Assembly: GCF_016704835.1 (NCBI RefSeq)
Contig: NZ_JADIZJ010000001.1
Coordinates: forward strand, 915,001-979,000
DNA: 64,000 bases
From: Sphingopyxis sp.
GTDB taxonomy: Bacteria; Pseudomonadota; Alphaproteobacteria; Sphingomonadales; Sphingomonadaceae
Direction of reading: 5' to 3'
Each line of letters opens with the position of its first letter. Position 1 is the first letter of the stretch. The position numbers were made by a program, and so were the translations under genes. Positions 52,924 through 61,222 of the stretch are shown here, piece by piece. The notes under the pieces are model-generated. The model was not told the origin of the DNA. It saw only the letters and a list, made by a program, of their open reading frames with translations, and ran no database searches.

Positions 52924-54032
52924 CACAGCATCTGATCGAGTGTCGCGAGACACGCGTGCGCCAGCAGCTTCGAGCGTTCCGGCGACCAGCCGGCGACCGG
53001 GTCGGGCAAGTCGTCATTGTCCTTGAATGGCATTTCGATCGTCATCGACACCGCGCCGAAGCGTTCGGCGAGCTGGGTCGTCGACATCGACAGATTCGCC
53101 TTGCCGGGCGCCGACTCGCTGTAGCCGAGGGCGACCTGGAAATCGGGGGTGTTCGCGGCGAGTGCGGTCTGAAACGCCTTGTATTTTTCCAACTGCCCGG
53201 GTTTCAGCGACGGAATGCCTTCAAAGCCGGCAAGGAACACCGCCGGGATCGCCTCGTCACCATGGACGTCCATCGCCCAGTCGACGCCGCTTTCGTCCAT
53301 CGCCCCCCGCACGCACAGCACTTCGGGACTGCGCTCGGCGGTCGGCGTGTGCCATTCGCGATTGAGGTTCACGCCAGCGAAATTGGTGCGCAAGTGGCCG
53401 CAGCGCGAGCCGTCGGGGTTCATGTTCGGCACTATGTGGAAGCGGCATTTCTTGAGCAGCGAGCGCGCGTGCGGATCGGCAGGATCGGTGAGCTTTTCGA
53501 GCGCGCCCTCGACCCACCATTCGGCCATGCTCTCGCCCGGATGCTGGCGCGCATAGAGCCACACCTGCGTGTCGCCGCTGCCCATTTCGAGGCAGTCGAT
53601 CGGCTGGCCTTCGAGGCTGGTGCCAAGGCAACGATAGGTCACGCCTTCACACTCGGCGACGCTGGCGACGAGGTCGTGGTGACGCTCCATCGAATAGGGC
53701 GCGAAATAGGCGAGGTAGAGGATCGGGCTTTCGGCGGTGTGGCGAATCGTCAGCGTGCCGGGATCGTAACTGGTGTCGAGGCGGAACCAACAGTCGCGGT
53801 CATAGCTCGCGCAGGCTGCATAACCCGGCCAGCCGTCGGGATAGGCCGACGTATCGAGCCCGGTAATCGCCAGTTCGAGCGCATCGCCGACCGAACACGA
53901 CACGCGGAAGTGGAACCACTGAAAGAAATCGGATTCGCGGTCCTTGCGGATCGACAGGCGCGCCGCAGTGCCGTCGATCGAATCCACGACGATATTGCCG
54001 CTGTCGAAAGCGGCGTTGATGGTGATGCTCAT
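52923..54032 (-). CDS. M14-type cytosolic carboxypeptidase
   Basis: The 369-residue protein has an N-terminal beta-sandwich (about 1-125), then the M14 zinc peptidase domain with zinc ligands His164 and Glu167 (RQHPGES) and His257 (DVHGDE), the MNPDGSRCGHLR and NLNREW substrate region, and Glu333 (TIEMPF) as general base. This layout fits the cytosolic carboxypeptidase group (related to eukaryotic Nna1/AGBL deglutamylases). No signal peptide is seen. The bacterial substrate is unknown. It overlaps its neighbours at both ends. Confidence 0.88.
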   Translation of the reverse strand: MSITINAAFDSGNIVVDSIDGTAARLSIRKDRESDFFQWFHFRVSCSVGDALELAITGLDTSAYPDGWPGYAACASYDRDCWFRLDTSYDPGTLTIRHTAESPILYLAYFAPYSMERHHDLVASVAECEGVTYRCLGTSLEGQPIDCLEMGSGDTQVWLYARQHPGESMAEWWVEGALEKLTDPADPHARSLLKKCRFHIVPNMNPDGSRCGHLRTNFAGVNLNREWHTPTAERSPEVLCVRGAMDESGVDWAMDVHGDEAIPAVFLAGFEGIPSLKPGQLEKYKAFQTALAANTPDFQVALGYSESAPGKANLSMSTTQLAERFGAVSMTIEMPFKDNDDLPDPVAGWSPERSKLLAHACLATLDQML

Positions 54033-54640
54033 GGGATGCTGATAGTGCGTCCCGATTCGCCGGGGAAGTCCTTGAATAAAGCTTCCGCCAATTTTGCCGC
54101 GGCAAGCGATGGTTGCGCTGCCGGCGCCTTAACCGGGATTGCGGTGAGTGCACGGCCTTCCCACAACGCCTGTCCGCTCGCGGCATCGTCGATACGGACC
54201 GAGAGTTGCATATCGGCCATTGCCTTCGGTCCGCCGCCAAGGTTGATGCCCAGGCCGACGCCAACCCCTGAACCATAACTGCCGGTCGATCCGCCGACGC
54301 CGACGGTAACCGGCGAACGGCGCGCTGCGGCGCGCTGTTCACTGCGGTCGAAGGCAATCCGGACCAGCAAGGGTGCGCGTTCGTTGGCACCCGCGGCGAC
54401 CAGGCCCAGACGTTGTAACTGCTGATCCACCGCGGCGCGGTAGCTGTTCCATTCGAGCGACGGCATCCCCGCGCCCGGCCCATCGAGCGGCGCGGTCGCG
54501 ATGGCGTAGCGCGTCCCCGGCGCCCAGCTGGGCGCGGCATTATGAAAGCGGGTGACCTCGACCGGCGGCACCGCGGTGGCACAGCCGCCGAACGAAAGCG
54601 CCGCTGCACACAGCAGGGCGACAGAAATTTGACGCGTCAT
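54029..54640 (-). CDS. DUF4136-like lipoprotein
   Basis: The 203-residue protein has an N-terminal hydrophobic stretch ending in FGGC (cysteine at about residue 20), a lipobox-like site with an unusual phenylalanine at the third position. The mature part has the DUF4136 pattern with the glycine-rich VGVGLGINLGGG region. The frame is open upstream, but the ATG at 54640 fits the signal. It overlaps the carboxypeptidase gene by four bases. Function unknown. Confidence 0.75.
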   Translation of the reverse strand: MTRQISVALLCAAALSFGGCATAVPPVEVTRFHNAAPSWAPGTRYAIATAPLDGPGAGMPSLEWNSYRAAVDQQLQRLGLVAAGANERAPLLVRIAFDRSEQRAAARRSPVTVGVGGSTGSYGSGVGVGLGINLGGGPKAMADMQLSVRIDDAASGQALWEGRALTAIPVKAPAAQPSLAAAKLAEALFKDFPGESGRTISIP

Positions 54641-54796
54641 CTGGGCATCATGCGCCACCAAATATGGCTTGGCAATGAATGGGATGTCGCGCGATCTTCC
54701 CTGCAGCGAAGCCATAGGCCGGGGGATCACCGCGCAGCGGTGGTGGAGGGCGTCAACGGTGCGTCATGACCCCTCTCAGTAGCGACGCCGCTGCCA

Positions 54797-54823
54797 CCTC
54801 CCGATCGCTTCGCCACAGGAGGG
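54797..54823. repeat. 27-base palindromic repeat, copy 3
   Basis: The arms CCTCCC and GGAGGG surround GATCGCTTCGCCACA, related to copies at 22998 and 43209. It lies just downstream of the cell-wall-hydrolase stop codon. Confidence 0.6.
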
Positions 54824-54830
54824 AACAGAT

Positions 54831-55499
54831 TCAGCGATAAAAGATGTGATTGTCGATCTGCGCGATGCGCGTCTTGCGCCAGCCCGGTGAGACATAGCGG
54901 GCGTGGAAGAAGAGCGCGCCCGGTGCGTGATTCTTCCAGCGGCCGTCGCGGGCGATCTGTGCGATCGCGATCGCGTTGTTCCACTGCGCGCCTTCGCGGA
55001 TCGCGGGCATTTTGCCGCCGCGCACAAAACTGAACTGGCTGCGCTGATGGACGACACCGCACAGGCTTTTGGGGAAGCGACCCGACTGGGCGCGATTGAG
55101 CACGACATGCGCGACCGCGAGCTGACCGACGAGCGATTCGCCGCGCGACTCGAAATAGACGGTGCCGGCAAGGCAGCGCAATTCGGGGTCGAGATCGGCG
55201 GGACGAGGGGTCGCGGCGACCAGTGCAGCGAGCGATTCGGCGGTAACCGGTGCCGGCTTCGATTCGGGAGCCGGCATTTCGTCGGTTTTTTCGGTAATGC
55301 TTTCGACCGGCGCATCGGCCTTGATCGACAGATCCGCCTGTTCGGCCACCACCGGCGCATCGGCACCGGGGGCGATCAAGGCGGGAAGATTGGCGTCGGC
55401 AGCAAGGTCACTTGCAAAGCCCGGTTCCGCCAAAAGCAGCATGGTGGCGGCAGTCATGCCGACGGCAGCCACGCTGGCCACGTTCAAAATACGACTCAT
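54831..55499 (-). CDS. Secreted SleB-type cell wall hydrolase
   Basis: The 222-residue protein has a signal peptide (about 1-28, ending in FAS), a low-complexity Ala/Pro/Glu linker (about 30-95), and a C-terminal Hydrolase_2/SleB domain with YFESRGES containing the expected catalytic glutamate. It likely cleaves peptidoglycan glycan strands. A TTG four codons upstream is an alternative start; ATG at 55499 is preferred. Confidence 0.9.
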   Translation of the reverse strand: MSRILNVASVAAVGMTAATMLLLAEPGFASDLAADANLPALIAPGADAPVVAEQADLSIKADAPVESITEKTDEMPAPESKPAPVTAESLAALVAATPRPADLDPELRCLAGTVYFESRGESLVGQLAVAHVVLNRAQSGRFPKSLCGVVHQRSQFSFVRGGKMPAIREGAQWNNAIAIAQIARDGRWKNHAPGALFFHARYVSPGWRKTRIAQIDNHIFYR

Positions 55500-55693
55500 A
55501 GTGTCCGTCAAAAGTGCGGCCGATGAACCGAACCTCTCAAAACAGGCGGGGGACTATGGTCCAAGTATCGCCTGCGGTCATCGTCCGACTGCGTGTCCAA
55601 ACCGTTTTCCCGGGGCGTCGCCAAGACGATGCAACCCACGATACGACCTACGCGTTATCGAATGCGCGCCACTTATTGTGCGCTGCAACAGAG

Positions 55694-56032
55694 TCAAGTT
55701 AACGCGGCCCACTCCGCGACGAGTTGTGTCGCATCTGCGATATCCAGTTCAACGATCCACAGATCGGGATCCGCCTTTTGCCGCCGCTCCTGGTAGTTGG
55801 CGCGCGATTCACCATCTTTGGGATCTTCGGGGCCAACGGCCTCCCAGATATAGTGGCCGGCGGGCGCAAAACGCCGTTCGAGCAGCGGGCCAGGCACGCC
55901 GCGCTCGCTGCACTGGACCAATATCGTCCCTGAATGTTCGTCGCCTTTGGCGAGCACTGTCGCGAACCCGCCGGCCGACTCGGTCCGGCGCAGCAGCAGG
56001 TCGACCAGAAAGCGGCTGGTCAGCCGCGTCAT
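55694..56032 (-). CDS. DUF1491 family protein
   Basis: The 112-residue protein matches the small alphaproteobacterial DUF1491 family, with SRFLVDLLLRRTESAGG at the start and a C-terminal DPDLWIVELDIAD segment. Function unknown. It lies 21 bases after ptsN on the same strand and is probably in the same operon; the 194-base gap behind it toward the SleB gene has no clear feature beyond probable promoter DNA. Confidence 0.8.
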   Translation of the reverse strand: MTRLTSRFLVDLLLRRTESAGGFATVLAKGDEHSGTILVQCSERGVPGPLLERRFAPAGHYIWEAVGPEDPKDGESRANYQERRQKADPDLWIVELDIADATQLVAEWAALT

Positions 56033-56053
56033 GGGAAAACTTGCGCCGCGGTG

Positions 56054-56518
56054 TTACGCCGCGTCACGTGTTTCGGTGTCGGCGAGCAGCGCGTACAACG
56101 CTTCGTCGCTCTTTGCGCCGCGCAGCCGTTCGGCGATCGTCTCATTGCGCAGCATGCGCGACACACCCGCCAGCGCTTTGAGATGATCAGCGCCGGCATC
56201 GAGCGGCGACAGCAGTACGAACAGCAGGTCGACGGGCAGACCATCGACCGCGTTGAAGTCGATCGGCCGCGACAGCTGCAGGAACAGGCCGCGCACCCCG
56301 GTGAGATCGGCCAACTTGGCGTGCGGCAGCGCGATGCCGCGGCCGAAGCCGGTCGAGCCGAGCCGCTCGCGCTCGAGCAAGGCCTCGCTGACTTCGCCAG
56401 CGTCGAGGCCAAGCGAACGGCTGGCGAGATCCCCGACAAAGGGGAAGAGCGCCTTTTTCGAATCGAGTTGCACATGCGCGCGCACGGTGGCGGGATAGAG
56501 GAGGGAAGAAAGGATCAT
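56054..56518 (-). CDS. ptsN: Nitrogen-type PTS enzyme IIA
   Basis: The 154-residue protein has the fructose-type IIA fold with the phosphorylated His66 in GIALPHAKL. In PTS-Ntr, the protein is phosphorylated by NPr and regulates potassium and nitrogen-related processes; no ptsP or ptsO gene is in the window. An upstream in-frame TTG is a weaker start than the ATG at 56518. It follows hpf by 161 bases. Confidence 0.93.
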   Translation of the reverse strand: MILSSLLYPATVRAHVQLDSKKALFPFVGDLASRSLGLDAGEVSEALLERERLGSTGFGRGIALPHAKLADLTGVRGLFLQLSRPIDFNAVDGLPVDLLFVLLSPLDAGADHLKALAGVSRMLRNETIAERLRGAKSDEALYALLADTETRDAA

Positions 56519-56679
56519 GGGTCTGGTCAAATCTGTGTAGCCGTCGAACAAAGAGGCCGGCCGTTGCTCGGCAATCCTTTGCGGAGCGGTCGTACCGGCG
56601 CCCCGCCATTCCAGCAGAGGACGTGTATGGGGACGTGTTGGGCGCGGCCCTTATGCCGGTTGGCGGAGAAAATCCAGCC

Positions 56680-57252
56680 TTATCGTGGTTCGACCCAGCC
56701 GATCGTCCCGTCGTCGCGGCGATAGACCATATTGTGCGCGCCGGTCTTGCTGTTGACGAACAGCAGCGCATTGGTGTTGCGCAGGTCGAGCATCATCACC
56801 GCGTCGGACACGCTGCTGCTAGGAATATCGACGCGCGTTTCGGCGATGATTGCGGGCGCATCCCCGGCATCTTCATCATTGCCGCCGTCGAAGACGATGT
56901 AGCTCGCGTTATCCTCGATCTCATCAACCGTCGGTGACGGCTCTGCCGGGCCGCTGTTGCGGTCCTTCAGGCGTCGCATGTAACGGCGCAGCTGCTTTTC
57001 GATGCGTTCGGCGGCACCTTCGAAGGCGACATGCGCGTCCTGCGCCTGACCATGCCCCTTGAGCACGAGTCCCTGCATCACATGCGCAACAATGTCGCAC
57101 TGGAAGCTGTCGTGCGGCCCTTTGCCAAAGGTCGCGTGCGCGCCGATCGCCCGGGAGAAATATTTGTCGGCAATCGCGTTCATCCGGTCCGACACATGCG
57201 CCTGCAGCGCTTCGCCGGTTTCAATCTGGTGGCCAGAGACGCGGATTTCCAT
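56680..57252 (-). CDS. hpf: Long-form ribosome hibernation-promoting factor
   Basis: The 190-residue protein has the N-terminal S30AE domain (about 1-100, MEIRVSGHQIETGEAL start), an acidic linker (about 100-140) and a C-terminal dimerisation domain (about 145-190, with ALLFVNSKTGAHNMVYRR). The long form pairs two 70S ribosomes into inactive 100S dimers in stationary phase. It is usually near rpoN and ptsN; here ptsN follows but rpoN is absent. Confidence 0.94.
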   Translation of the reverse strand: MEIRVSGHQIETGEALQAHVSDRMNAIADKYFSRAIGAHATFGKGPHDSFQCDIVAHVMQGLVLKGHGQAQDAHVAFEGAAERIEKQLRRYMRRLKDRNSGPAEPSPTVDEIEDNASYIVFDGGNDEDAGDAPAIIAETRVDIPSSSVSDAVMMLDLRNTNALLFVNSKTGAHNMVYRRDDGTIGWVEPR

Positions 57253-57299
57253 TGTTCTTCTCCTGCTATGTCCGATGCGATGACATCAAGGGAGAGTCA

Positions 57300-58001
57300 T
57301 CACACCGTATCGAGCCACAGCGGCTGGTTCAGCCCTGCGACAAATTCGGCATGGCGCGCCAGATCGGCGGCCGATGCCATATGGGGTCGGGGTTCGCGAA
57401 ACGGACGGTCGTGACCGCGCGGCGCAGCGGAGGTGGCCCGAGCCAAGGAGGCGCTGCCCGCGGCCGACGATGCCAGCCCCAGGCCGATCTGCCGTCCGCC
57501 GGTCATTTCGATATAAAGATGCGCGAGCAATTCGGCGTCGAGCAGCGCGCCATGCTTGATGCGGTGGCTGCGGTCGATGCCATAACGGGTGCAGAGCGCG
57601 TCGAGGCTGTGCTTGGCGCCTGGATGAAGTTTGCGGGCCATCTGCACCGTGCAGCACATCCGGCCCATGTCGAGCGCGGGGCGCCCTGCGCGCGCCAATT
57701 CGGCGTTGACGAAGCCAAAGTCGAAGACGGCATTATGCGCAATCAGCGGCGCATCGCCGAGAAATTCCATCAGCTCATCGACGCGCGTCGCGAACAGCGG
57801 CTTGTCCGACAAAAACTGGATCGACAGACCGTGCACCGCTTCGGCAGCGGCGGGCATGTCGCGTTCGGGATTGAAATAGCCGTGGAAGGTGACGCCGGTC
57901 TCGCGGCGATCGACCAGTTCGATGCACCCGATTTCGACCAGCCTGTCTCCGGTCTTGGGATCGAATCCCGTGGTTTCCGTATCGAAGATGATCTCTCGCA
58001 T
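57300..58001 (-). CDS. dnaQ: DNA polymerase III epsilon subunit
   Basis: The 233-residue protein is the 3'-5' proofreading exonuclease. It has Exo I FDTETTG (6-12, Asp7 and Glu9), Exo II HNAVFDFGF, and Exo IIIe HGALLDAELLA. The C-terminal part is the polymerase-binding tail. The start at 58001 is right; the upstream frame belongs to coaE. It is 18 bases after coaE in an ori-linked operon. Confidence 0.95.
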   Translation of the reverse strand: MREIIFDTETTGFDPKTGDRLVEIGCIELVDRRETGVTFHGYFNPERDMPAAAEAVHGLSIQFLSDKPLFATRVDELMEFLGDAPLIAHNAVFDFGFVNAELARAGRPALDMGRMCCTVQMARKLHPGAKHSLDALCTRYGIDRSHRIKHGALLDAELLAHLYIEMTGGRQIGLGLASSAAGSASLARATSAAPRGHDRPFREPRPHMASAADLARHAEFVAGLNQPLWLDTV

Positions 58002-58020
58002 TGAGCGATCAATCTGGACC

Positions 58021-58644
58021 CTATCGGGCGCGGAAACAAGAGGCGATGGCGCGAATCTGCCGATGCGTCTCGCTTTTAGGTCCACCCGTTTCGATAATGA
58101 AATCGGCGCGCGCGCGCTTGACGCGGTCGGGAACCTGCAGGCGGCGGATCGCCTTCAACCGGCCGTAGGTCATGCCTGGGCGGCGCATCACGCGCTTGGT
58201 CTGCATCCACGTCGGCGCCGACACCACGGCAATCGCCCCGACGCGCCGCCAGCCGCCCTTCTCGAACAGAAGCGGGATATCGAGGACGACGACCGACCGC
58301 GCGCGGTGCCGCGCCAGAAACCGTTTCTGCGCCAGAAACACGGCAGGGTGGACGATCGCTTCGAGCGCGGCGAGTTCGTGGCGATTGCCGAGGACCAGCG
58401 CGCCGAGCTTTTGCCGATCCACGCCGCCGGGTCCGGTCGTACCCGGAAAGCGCGCCGCGATCGCCGCGACGAGCGCGCCGCCCGGGCCTTGCAACCGGTG
58501 GACTTCGGCATCGGCGTCGAACACCGGCACCCCTTCGCGCTCGAACATCGCAGCCGCAGTCGATTTGCCCATTCCGATCGAGCCAGTGAGGCCGAGGATG
58601 AACGGCCGCCGCAGCCGCGAGCCCGGGCGCGGCCGATGCCTCAT
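58021..58644 (-). CDS. coaE: Dephospho-CoA kinase
   Basis: The 207-residue kinase performs the last step of CoA synthesis. The P-loop GLTGSIGMGKST (18-29), FDADAEVHRL and VVVLDIPLLFE are typical. It overlaps aroE by four bases (ATGA). Confidence 0.95.
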   Translation of the reverse strand: MRHRPRPGSRLRRPFILGLTGSIGMGKSTAAAMFEREGVPVFDADAEVHRLQGPGGALVAAIAARFPGTTGPGGVDRQKLGALVLGNRHELAALEAIVHPAVFLAQKRFLARHRARSVVVLDIPLLFEKGGWRRVGAIAVVSAPTWMQTKRVMRRPGMTYGRLKAIRRLQVPDRVKRARADFIIETGGPKSETHRQIRAIASCFRAR

Positions 58645-59456
58645 GCCACCAGCCGCGCGCGCAGTTCCTCGTCGCGGCCCTCGGGCGGCGCGGCGCCAAA
58701 GAACAGTTCGAAGGCAAGCGCGGCCTGGCCGATCAACATGTCGAGCCCGTCAACCGAACCGAGCCCGCGCGCCTCGGCAGCTTTGAGAAGCCCGGTTTGA
58801 AGCGGCGCATAAACCAGGTCATAGACGATCGCGTCGCCGGGCAGCGGCGACAGGTCGAGGTCGAGCGGCGGCTGGCCCGTCATGCCGAGGCTGCTCGAAT
58901 TGACGAGCAGCGCGGCGGGCGGCAGCTGCGCATCAAGACCAAGGACCTCACCCTTCAGACCGAAGGTCGCAAGCAACCCCATCGCTTTCAAAGGGCTGCG
59001 GTTCAGGATCGTCACATGCCCCACACCGGCGCGCGCGAGTGCGAACAGCACCGCTCGCGCCGCGCCGCCCGCGCCGATGACGACGACGGGCGCGCCTGTG
59101 AGGTCGGTTTCGGCAAGCGGCGCGTAGAATCCCGCGGCATCGGTATTGGTACCGATCACCGATCCATCGGGTTGCCGAACAATCGTGTTCATTGCCCCAA
59201 TCGTCCCGCGGACATTGCCGGGGTCGTCGACCAGATCCATCACCGCGACCTTGTGCGGGATCGTGACGTTGCAACCGCGCCAGTCGGGATCAGTGCGGCG
59301 CTCGGTGAGGTGGGCGGCGAGATCCTCGGGCTTGATCTGGGCGCGGCGATAGTCACCCGCCATGCCCAACGCATCAAGCCAGAATTTGTGGATCAGCGGC
59401 GATTTCGATTGCGCGATCGGATCGCCGATCACCTCGGCATAGGGGACGCCGCTCAT
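58641..59456 (-). CDS. aroE: Shikimate dehydrogenase
   Basis: The 271-residue enzyme reduces 3-dehydroshikimate in aromatic amino-acid synthesis. It has the substrate site PIAQSKSP, NVTIPHKVAVMD with the catalytic lysine, NTDAAGF and the NADP-binding GAGGAARAV. The start at 59456 fits the family. It lies 10 bases after maf and overlaps coaE. Confidence 0.95.
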   Translation of the reverse strand: MSGVPYAEVIGDPIAQSKSPLIHKFWLDALGMAGDYRRAQIKPEDLAAHLTERRTDPDWRGCNVTIPHKVAVMDLVDDPGNVRGTIGAMNTIVRQPDGSVIGTNTDAAGFYAPLAETDLTGAPVVVIGAGGAARAVLFALARAGVGHVTILNRSPLKAMGLLATFGLKGEVLGLDAQLPPAALLVNSSSLGMTGQPPLDLDLSPLPGDAIVYDLVYAPLQTGLLKAAEARGLGSVDGLDMLIGQAALAFELFFGAAPPEGRDEELRARLVA

Positions 59457-59466
59457 GACGTTTCTC

Positions 59467-60063
59467 TCATTCTTGGGCCAGCCCGGTGGTGCGCAGCCAT
59501 GCGAGCAAGGGCAGCATCGGCATGCCGATGATGGTCCAGGGGTCGCCTTCGACCCGTTCGAACAACTGCACGCCCGCCCCCTCGATTTCATAACAGCCCA
59601 CCGACCAGCGGATGCTGTCCCAATGCTGCGCGACATAGGCGGCGATGAAGGCCTCGGACAAGGGCCGCATCCACAGTTTCGCTTCGCCGATGGCGCGCCA
59701 GACCGGTGCGCCATCGCGCGCCGCGACCGCGGCGCTGAACAGGCGGTGGCGCGCGCCCGCCATGCGGCGAAGATGATCGGCGGCCTCAGCAGGAGTTTCA
59801 GGCTTCGAGAGCATCGCGCCGTCGTCGAGCGCGAGCGTCGAGTCGGCCCCGATGACGGTGATCCCGGGCATGCGCGACGAGATCTTGATCGCCTTCGCCT
59901 CGGCCAGCGCATCGGCGATGTTGCGCGGGGTCTGGCCCGCGGCGAGGAGCGATGCGGTCAATGCCTCCTCATCGACATGCGCGGCAGTCGTCTCGAATTC
60001 GAGTCCGGCGGCGCGAAACATCGCCGCGCGGCCACTGCTTTGCGAGGCGAGCAGCAGCGTCAT
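59467..60063 (-). CDS. maf: Maf-family nucleoside triphosphate pyrophosphatase
   Basis: The 198-residue protein starts with the Maf signature LLLASQSSGRAAMFRAAG and has the GADSTLALDD-like metal/substrate region. Maf enzymes remove non-canonical or methylated nucleotides. Its ATG overlaps the ppsR stop codon, and aroE follows 10 bases later. Confidence 0.92.
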   Translation of the reverse strand: MTLLLASQSSGRAAMFRAAGLEFETTAAHVDEEALTASLLAAGQTPRNIADALAEAKAIKISSRMPGITVIGADSTLALDDGAMLSKPETPAEAADHLRRMAGARHRLFSAAVAARDGAPVWRAIGEAKLWMRPLSEAFIAAYVAQHWDSIRWSVGCYEIEGAGVQLFERVEGDPWTIIGMPMLPLLAWLRTTGLAQE

Positions 60064-60872
60064 GCGGCACCGCGGTCTTCGACCAGCTTGATCACCGCCG
60101 CGGCGGTTTCCTCGATCGAGCGGCGGGTGACATCGATCACTGGCCAGCCATTGTCAGCGAACATCCGCCGCGCATAAGCCAGCTCGGCCTTGACCCGCTC
60201 GTCGTCGACATAGGCGGTCTCGGGCGCCTGGTTGAGCGACAGGAGGCGGTTGCGGCGCACTTGTACCAGCCGGTCGAGCCCGGTGGTCAGCCCGACGACC
60301 ATCGGACGTTTCAGGCGGTACAAGGCATCGGGCGGCGGTGATTCGGGGACAATCGGAATGTTCGCGGTCTTGAAGCCGCGATTGGCAAGATAGATGCTCG
60401 TCGGCGTCTTTGACGTGCGCGATACACCGGCGAGGACGATATCGGCCTGTTCCCAATTTTCCCAGCCGATGCCGTCGTCGTGGGCAACGGTGAACTGGAT
60501 CGCGTCGACCCGCGCAAAATAAGCAGCATCGAGCTGATGCTGGCGACCCGGGCGCGCCTTGGCTTCTTGGCCGAGCATGCGCGATAGCGCATCGGTTACG
60601 GCGTCGAGCGCCGGAACCAACGGCAGATTAAGCGCTCCGGCGCGGCGTTCGAGGCTGACGCGCAGGTCGCCATTGACCAGCGTGAACAAGATCATGCCCG
60701 GACTGGCCTGTACTTCGGCCATAATGCGATCGAGATGGGACTCGGAGCGCACCATTGGCCAGAAATGCCGCACCACCTCGACATCGTCGAACTGCGCAAT
60801 CGCCGCCTTGGCGATATTTTCGAGTGTCTCGCCCGTGGAGTCGGATATGAGATGAAGGTGGAGCCGGCCCAT
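60060..60872 (-). CDS. ppsR: Phosphoenolpyruvate synthase/PPDK regulatory kinase-phosphorylase
   Basis: The 270-residue protein matches the DUF299 family, which switches pyruvate phosphate dikinase or PEP synthase by ADP-dependent phosphorylation. It starts MGRLHLHLISDSTGETLENI and has the P-loop-like GVSRTSKTPTS and VGLTTGLDRLV motifs. In Caulobacter and Rickettsia this gene (RP001) lies on the left side of the chromosome origin, as it does here. It is the first gene of the leftward operon. Confidence 0.92.
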   Translation of the reverse strand: MGRLHLHLISDSTGETLENIAKAAIAQFDDVEVVRHFWPMVRSESHLDRIMAEVQASPGMILFTLVNGDLRVSLERRAGALNLPLVPALDAVTDALSRMLGQEAKARPGRQHQLDAAYFARVDAIQFTVAHDDGIGWENWEQADIVLAGVSRTSKTPTSIYLANRGFKTANIPIVPESPPPDALYRLKRPMVVGLTTGLDRLVQVRRNRLLSLNQAPETAYVDDERVKAELAYARRMFADNGWPVIDVTRRSIEETAAAVIKLVEDRGAA

Positions 60873-60942
60873 CGCAGCACCATGGCGGGAAGCCGCGGAA
60901 AAAGGCAATCCCGGATCAGGCCTGTGGCGTCGAAAAGCGGCC

Positions 60943-60951
60943 TGTGGATAA
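60943..60951 (-). promoter_or_regulatory. Perfect DnaA box
   Basis: TGTGGATAA on the + strand, that is TTATCCACA on the minus strand, matching the DnaA consensus exactly. Confidence 0.9.
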
Positions 60952-61043
60952 GTTTTGGACAAGCGCGGGGAGTAAATGGGGACGGGGGATTCGTCCCCGA
61001 CGCTGCCGATTTCGCTCGATCACTTGTCCCCAGGAGATGAAAA

Positions 61044-61052
61044 CTATCCACA
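61044..61052 (+). promoter_or_regulatory. DnaA box with one mismatch
   Basis: CTATCCACA differs from TTATCCACA at the first base only. Two further sites with two mismatches lie nearby (61025-61033 and 61056-61064 on the opposite strand). Confidence 0.7.
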
Positions 61053-61179
61053 GGCTGTGAATTAGGCGCACAGCCGGTCGCGACTCTGCGGCGAGCGGTG
61101 GCGTGGTGAGAGTCAAGCTGTTGGCAAAAACGACGCTCCCGCCTAAAGCCGCGTTGTCCGCCGACCAACAAACCACCAC

Positions 61180-61203
61180 AATATTATCTAATCTATATAT
61201 TGA
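61180..61203. other. AT-rich segment, candidate DNA unwinding element
   Basis: Only 3 of 24 bases are G or C, in a genome region otherwise well above 60% GC. It lies about 20 bases before the hemE start and could equally be the hemE promoter -10 area. Confidence 0.6.
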
Positions 61204-61222
61204 AGAGAGAAAGAGGGCCCGC

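Larger units (their letters stand above)
60873..61222. other. Probable chromosomal replication origin (oriC)
   Basis: This 350-base gap between the divergent ppsR and hemE has no gene. It contains a perfect DnaA box, a one-mismatch DnaA box, weaker boxes, three GANTC methylation sites (60988, 61082, 61110), a 7-bp hairpin GGGGACG/CGTCCCC at 60978-60998, and an AT-rich segment near 61180-61203. The gene pair around it (RP001-type ppsR and hemE) is the conserved alphaproteobacterial origin neighbourhood. Genes on both sides run away from it. Confidence 0.85.

Noticed and set aside
61103..61222. Long hemE start at ATG 61103
   Set aside because: The added 40 residues are not conserved and lie in the origin gap; GTG at 61223 has a good ribosome binding site.
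60873..61222. CtrA sites (TTAA-N7-TTAA) in the origin candidate
   Set aside because: None is visible, so I do not claim CtrA control.
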